Assembly (NCBI RefSeq): GCF_019059575.1
Contig: NW_024882202.1
Span: 248,001-312,000 of the forward strand
Direction: 5' to 3'
Origin: Amphibalanus amphitrite
Lineage: Eukaryota; Arthropoda; Thecostraca; Balanomorpha; Balanidae
DNA length: 64,000 nucleotides
The notes beneath the pieces were generated by a model. It made no database searches. It was not told where the DNA came from and saw only the letters and a list, made by a program, of their open reading frames with translations. Shown one piece after another: positions 59,784-64,000 of this stretch. The position numbers and the translations under genes were made by a program. Each line of letters starts with the position of its first letter. The stretch's first letter is position 1.

Positions 59784-60375
59784 ATGCATAATATATTGAT
59801 TTGTAAAGGCGTTATGGCTTATGCAATATGCAATTGCAGGCACTTGGTATCCCTCACTTATCCCTCATTGGGGCTCTGGCGGGCTCCTGAGGGCCCACGT
59901 CTATCTCCGGGAGCCCATATAGACAGGCTCCTTTGGGTCCTTTCAGTACACTATAGCATAAGAGGTCTCCATGCGAGTCCTATACATAGTACATACATCT
60001 GAGGGCGTACCCTGATGTCTGAGGTACCCAACTGCAGCTCCAATGGTCTCTTCTTACACTGGCGGATCCAGGGAGGGGGCATTTAGGGCCATGCCCCCTT
60101 CCCAGAGGCCTAAAGTGGCCCGTTTCCCCCCTCCCCCAAACGATAATGAAACATAGTTCAATCAGGGCGTGGCCCAGGAGCCGAGTTAGACAGGGCTCTT
60201 TTACCACCTCCCGGCCCGCAAAGGGACCCAAGCACTGACTCGAAGCGGGTTAAAGAGACCCTCCCACCTTCAAAAAAGTTAATGAATTGGCATGAAAGTG
60301 ATGTCGCTAGGTTCAGAAAGGGCGAAAACGAATATCTACCAAATTTTATCGAAAAATATTCACCGGTTTTCAAGA

Positions 60376-60610
60376 CCCAGTAAACATGACGACGTCGGCC
60401 CGACGTCGGGCCGAGGCTCGGCCCGACGTCAGTCCAGCGTCGGTTCAACCTCGGCCCGACATCGGCTGGACGTCGGATATGCCCGCATGTTCCGACGTCC
60501 AGCCGAAGTCCAGCCGACGTCGAGCCGACGTCGGGCCGAGATCGTTTGCCGAGGTTGACGAGATCGTTTGTCGTTGGACCGACGGGGCCGACGTCGGCAT
60601 GTTTATTGGG
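60376..60610. repeat. GACGTCGG palindrome array with inverted ends
   Basis: The block starts CCCAGTAAACATG and ends with the near-inverse CATGTTTATTGGG. The 235 bp between are mostly repeats of the palindrome CCGACGTCGG separated by short spacers. This gives open frames rich in DVGPTS on both strands, which are not genes. Confidence 0.75.
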
Positions 60611-60702
60611 ACAACGCGCCAAAAATATCAACCGGCGGCGGGATTCGAGCCCCCCAGTTGCCGACGTCGGCATGTTTACTGGGACAACACGCCAAAAGCA
60701 TC

Positions 60703-60775
60703 AGCCGGCGACGGGATTCGAACCCCGTGTCATTCGAACGCGAGGCTAGCGCGCTAACCACTACACCACGCAGCC
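60703..60775 (-). repeat. tRNA-like unit (SINE head or tRNA pseudogene)
   Basis: Read on the minus strand it begins GGCTGCG, has an A-box-like TGGTGTAGTGGTTAGCGC and a B box GGTTCGAATCC with a perfect 5-bp T stem. The acceptor and anticodon stems do not pair well, so a working tRNA is unlikely. A B-box-only copy lies about 70 bp away near 60640-60655. Confidence 0.5.
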
Positions 60776-61329
60776 AGATAACGAATTCTGTTTGTTTTGT
60801 TGGGTTATGCCCTTTCGGTCTGACAAGACCATTTCAGAGCCGGAAGGATCCTAGGATGGAGACATTGGTCTTCTTGGCGAGCACCCTGGGTCCAGTTCAT
60901 ATAGAGTCCCTGGTCCCATTGCTGTTACGTGACACTTTTTGGAAAGGGCGACCCCACAATGGATTCATATAGCCACTCTTACACACCTGCACCAACGTTT
61001 CCCAAAGCGTCCCTTTGATAAGTGGCACTTTGGCAAAGTGACACTTGCCGACTGGCCTTTCTATATGAACTGGGCCCGGCCCTGGTGAGTTGCCGGGGCT
61101 GAGCCTGACCAAAGGATAGGCCGAGCAGCCCCCAAGCACTCACCGCACCCGGCTACGGGCGAGCTCGGCTTACGGGCAATCCCAAATGGGATAAAGTTTC
61201 CCGTCCAGTCCGGATCAGGGGGTTGCGGCGTGGAGGAAGATTTGAGTATCCTGAGGATATTTTGAATACAGAAGCTCTTTATGAAACATGAAACATGTAT
61301 TTTATATTATTTTAACGGTCAAAATAGCG

Positions 61330-61581
61330 GCCGATGTCGGTCCGACGTCGCCCCGACGTCGGCCCGACGTCGGCTGGACCTCAGCAATTTATCTCGGTCC
61401 GACGTCGGCCCGACGTCGGCTGGACCTCGGCTGGACGTCGGAACATGCGGGCATATCCGACATCCAGCCGACGTCGTGCCGAGGTTGGACCGACGTCGGG
61501 CCGACGTCGGCATGCTGATGCCGAGTTGCCGACGTCACCCCGACGTCGGCCGACGTCGGGCCGACGTCGGCATGTTTACTG
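61330..61581. repeat. Second GACGTCGG palindrome array
   Basis: Same palindrome family as the copy at 60376-60610, ending in the same CATGTTTACTGGG at 61569-61581. The left terminus is not well preserved. A short partial copy with the same right end lies at about 60660-60681. Confidence 0.7.
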
Positions 61582-62174
61582 GGGAGATAATACTTTTATT
61601 TTTGTTTACTTTTTGGGATATCCGCTGCTGTTCCTAGCGACTTTATTTGAAAGTGCGGCATTTGTTGCGCGCAAAGCAGCCTATACCACCGCATGCTACC
61701 AAACGTTTTAGTAAAATATTAAAAAATCATTAGATCTCCGCTGACGTCACACATTCAGAGGGGTATCCAAAAGCATTAGCCCCTCTGAATCAAAATGCTG
61801 CAATTTTGAAATTCAATATTTCCGATTTAAGGCATTTCTCGATGTTGTGAGTGCGTGCCGAAACCGGTAATTGTGAGCCAGGGACCCCATTTTGGCTATC
61901 TCAGCTCAAATCTAATGTTAAGGTGGGAGGGTCCCTTTAACTGGTCGATAAAAACAATGGTAAGTGTTTACAAAGTAATATAAAGGCATGGGTCGGGTGG
62001 GTTACCATTTATATATTTTTCTTTTTAGTTAAAAAAAATCATAGTGTCAGGGCTGTGACGAAAAATAAGTGGCCTAAATCCGATGAGAAAACAGGATTTG
62101 GGGGTACCCTAGGTTTGGCTCCTGCATGAGTTGGCCCCCCCCCCCCCCAAAACGCAAGCCTGGATCCGCCAGTG

Positions 62175-64000
62175 CACATCTTCCATCAAAGAACTGGTTT
62201 CTGGCTTGGAAGATGAGCTCCATCTTTGCATCCGAGTCGGTGCTGTCAGGAATCAGCTGGTCTAATGGAGTGAGAGTAGTGAGACGACTAGCTATTGTAT
62301 CAGAGCTGCCTGGTCTTCGTAGCATTTGCACCGATTCTTCTCGATCGGACTCTGAATTCTGTTCCTCCTGCGTATTACTTGAGGCATTGCTATGTAGCTA
62401 AGTCTTTGGCAGAGTTTCATTATCCATACTTTGCAAACAGTGCCATAACAACACAGTTAATTAATCACCAAGCTTCTTTGCAAGTTCCAATACAGTTGAA
62501 TCGCACGCGATTTGAGTGCAAAAATCAAGAAAAGTGCCAACTTGTTCCCGTAAAATATTTTGAATATTGACCTAAAAAAATGAGTAATTTCCAGATAAAA
62601 TAGCAGCGAAATCAGTTTTCGCTTGCCAATAAAACTCACAGATATTGAAGCTCCATTATTAAAGGAACATTTTAGTATATGCCATTCTTGATAAAACTTC
62701 TTAGCCACGCAATACCAGCGCAAAATAAAGAGACACTGAAAACACGACCAATCACTCCGATTTACCATAGGAAAATACATAGAAAATGTATGTCTCAACT
62801 GCGCCATATATACAGACAGTTATATACCTACATGTGACGTCATGATTAGCCCGACCAATCAGAAGCAAGTTGTTTTCAGCCACAAATAATTAATTTCTGA
62901 ACTAACTAGGCATTTTTTTAACAAAGTGATTTTAAATTAAATCATTAAAAATTCTGAGCTTTTTTATTTCACCAAAACATACAGAGCATGCAGATAGGTC
63001 CCAACCCTATTCGACTCGGACACTGCACTGTGGCGTAGATCAGTGATGATATAATGCTGTGGATCGCTGACAGGCCAGTGGCTTAGCTCACCGTCAACAG
63101 AACTTACATTAGTCACGTCTTCGCACGCCACACCGCACTGATTTGTTTTTGAACAGCGAAAGTAAGCGTTTACTTTGATTTCTGGCTCTTTGATACTGGG
63201 AACGGGCCAAGCTGCTTGGCCAATGCAACGATGCGACATTTGGATCTGGAATTACGGCACTAAAACAGGAACGTCTACCAAAATACAAAGTTTTCTGATC
63301 GTAGCCACTACCGCATTTCGACAAACGCTCTTGTAAACTTCAAGCGTTTTTTCAATGCCGTAATTGCTGAGCAGCACGTGGTGTGGGGTTGCGGCTGAAG
63401 GGGACAGGGGAAGGAGTGAGTCGGACCCATTCACGGCCCCACCGTGACGCCGGGGTGACGTTGTGACGGTGGCGGTGTGACGGTGTGGCGGTGCCGTCAC
63501 GTCTGAGGGCGCGACTGACTCAGACTCGGGCCGACAATCTGGCCCGTGTGTTCCGCCAGGCCCGCCCCCATACCGAGTCACGCAGGGTGCCTCGGCGGAA
63601 GTCACCGCGGTTCCACCCGGCGTAACCGAATGGATGATACAATACCATGGACTCGGCTACCATGAATTGGCTTCTGTTTAAATTGTTGTTAGCTGTACAG
63701 AAAGATTCGAACCCATGACTTTGCAAGCGTGTCTGAAGCAGGAATGCAAGCAAACAGGGACTCCTAGTTGCGACGATGGTTGATGCAGCTCGGAAAGTTT
63801 CGAAGTATACAGTTGAAACTTCGATGGATAAGCTCAAGTGGTGGAAAATGAAACGAGTTCTTGAATTTTGAAGCCGAAGAATGTGCAATTACATGATGTT
63901 TTGTTATTGGAGTTTTTGAGCCTCAAGAGCCACTAATCATCAATTGAAGACGGCCAGACAGGTGACTGCGGCGGTGACGGCGGTGACGGTGGCGTCGTCG
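62175..64000. other. Right end of the window, intronic or intergenic
   Basis: AT-rich to about 63.3 kb, then GC-rich with GGTGACGGTGGCGGTG-type repeats at about 63453-63505 and again at the very end (63961-64000). No exon was recognised on either strand. Confidence 0.4.

Larger units (their letters stand above)
60254..61936. mobile_element. TTAA-flanked element nested in the hAT composite
   Basis: Termini AGRGACCCTCCCACCTT in inverted orientation are flanked by TTAA on both sides (60250-60253 and 61937-61940). The 1,683-bp interior contains two GACGTCGG palindrome arrays and a tRNA-like unit. No transposase was seen, so it is a non-autonomous piggyBac-type copy. Confidence 0.7.
58353..62174. 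mobile_element. hAT-type composite with CACTGGCGGATCCAGG termini
   Basis: CACTGGCGGATCCAGG starts at 58353 and its inverted copy ends at 62174, both followed inward by long G/C runs. The 8-bp flanks are identical: CACATCTT at 58345-58352 and 62175-62182. Further copies of the terminus occur inside at 59040 and 60057, and an inverted one ends at 59783. The 3.8-kb interior is built of other repeats. No transposase was recognised. Confidence 0.8.

Noticed and set aside
60158..61711. Several overlapping open frames rich in DVGPTS
   Set aside because: Generated by the GACGTCGG palindrome arrays in both strands; no stable domain.

Overview
The window is metazoan genomic DNA: split genes with GT-AG introns, protein families found only in animals, tRNA-like repeats and several cut-and-paste transposon remnants. 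Intron density, repeat types and the gene set suggest an arthropod, probably a crustacean. That placement is inference; no species-diagnostic sequence was recognised.

Layout. 1-16.6 kb is non-coding: GC-rich islands, simple repeats, a TTAA-flanked element at 10,678-11,739 that carries a long near-perfect inverted repeat, and one doubtful Cys-rich exon. 16,622-20,863 is a hAT-type element with an 8-bp target duplication. It holds a BED zinc-finger exon, a TA-flanked miniature element and a decayed non-LTR reverse transcriptase. 20.9-23.6 kb is spacer with a large AG-rich array. 23,607-52,337 on the minus strand is a nidogen (entactin) gene that could be resolved into 34 exons joining in frame to about 1,725 codons: signal peptide, NIDO domain, one EGF, G2 beta-barrel, a long EGF array, a YWTD propeller and a last EGF. 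Its second intron contains, on the opposite strand, a complete two-exon TLNRD1 (talin rod domain-containing protein 1) gene of 362 codons. 52.3-55.4 kb is a head-to-head spacer between nidogen and the plus-strand first exon of a secreted or membrane protein, probably bark beetle/anakonda, whose large first intron fills the window to its end. That intron holds a THAP-domain relic and a nested repeat complex (58,353-62,174): a hAT-type shell with matching 8-bp target duplications, and inside it a TTAA-flanked element, GACGTCGG palindrome arrays, a tRNA-like unit and a 20-bp minisatellite.

Function. Nidogen is a basement-membrane linker, TLNRD1 an actin-bundling protein, and bark beetle an epithelial junction protein. 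All three relate to cell adhesion or matrix, but nothing in the sequence shows joint regulation apart from the shared nidogen/bark upstream spacer, which carries cAMP-response-type motifs.

Most unusual observations: (1) several nidogen introns carry tandem copies of the adjoining exon edge with its splice site; (2) the EGF array appears amplified through alternating 147-bp and 120-bp phase-1 exons; (3) a 77-bp-arm hairpin sits inside a mobile element; (4) transposons are nested several levels deep.
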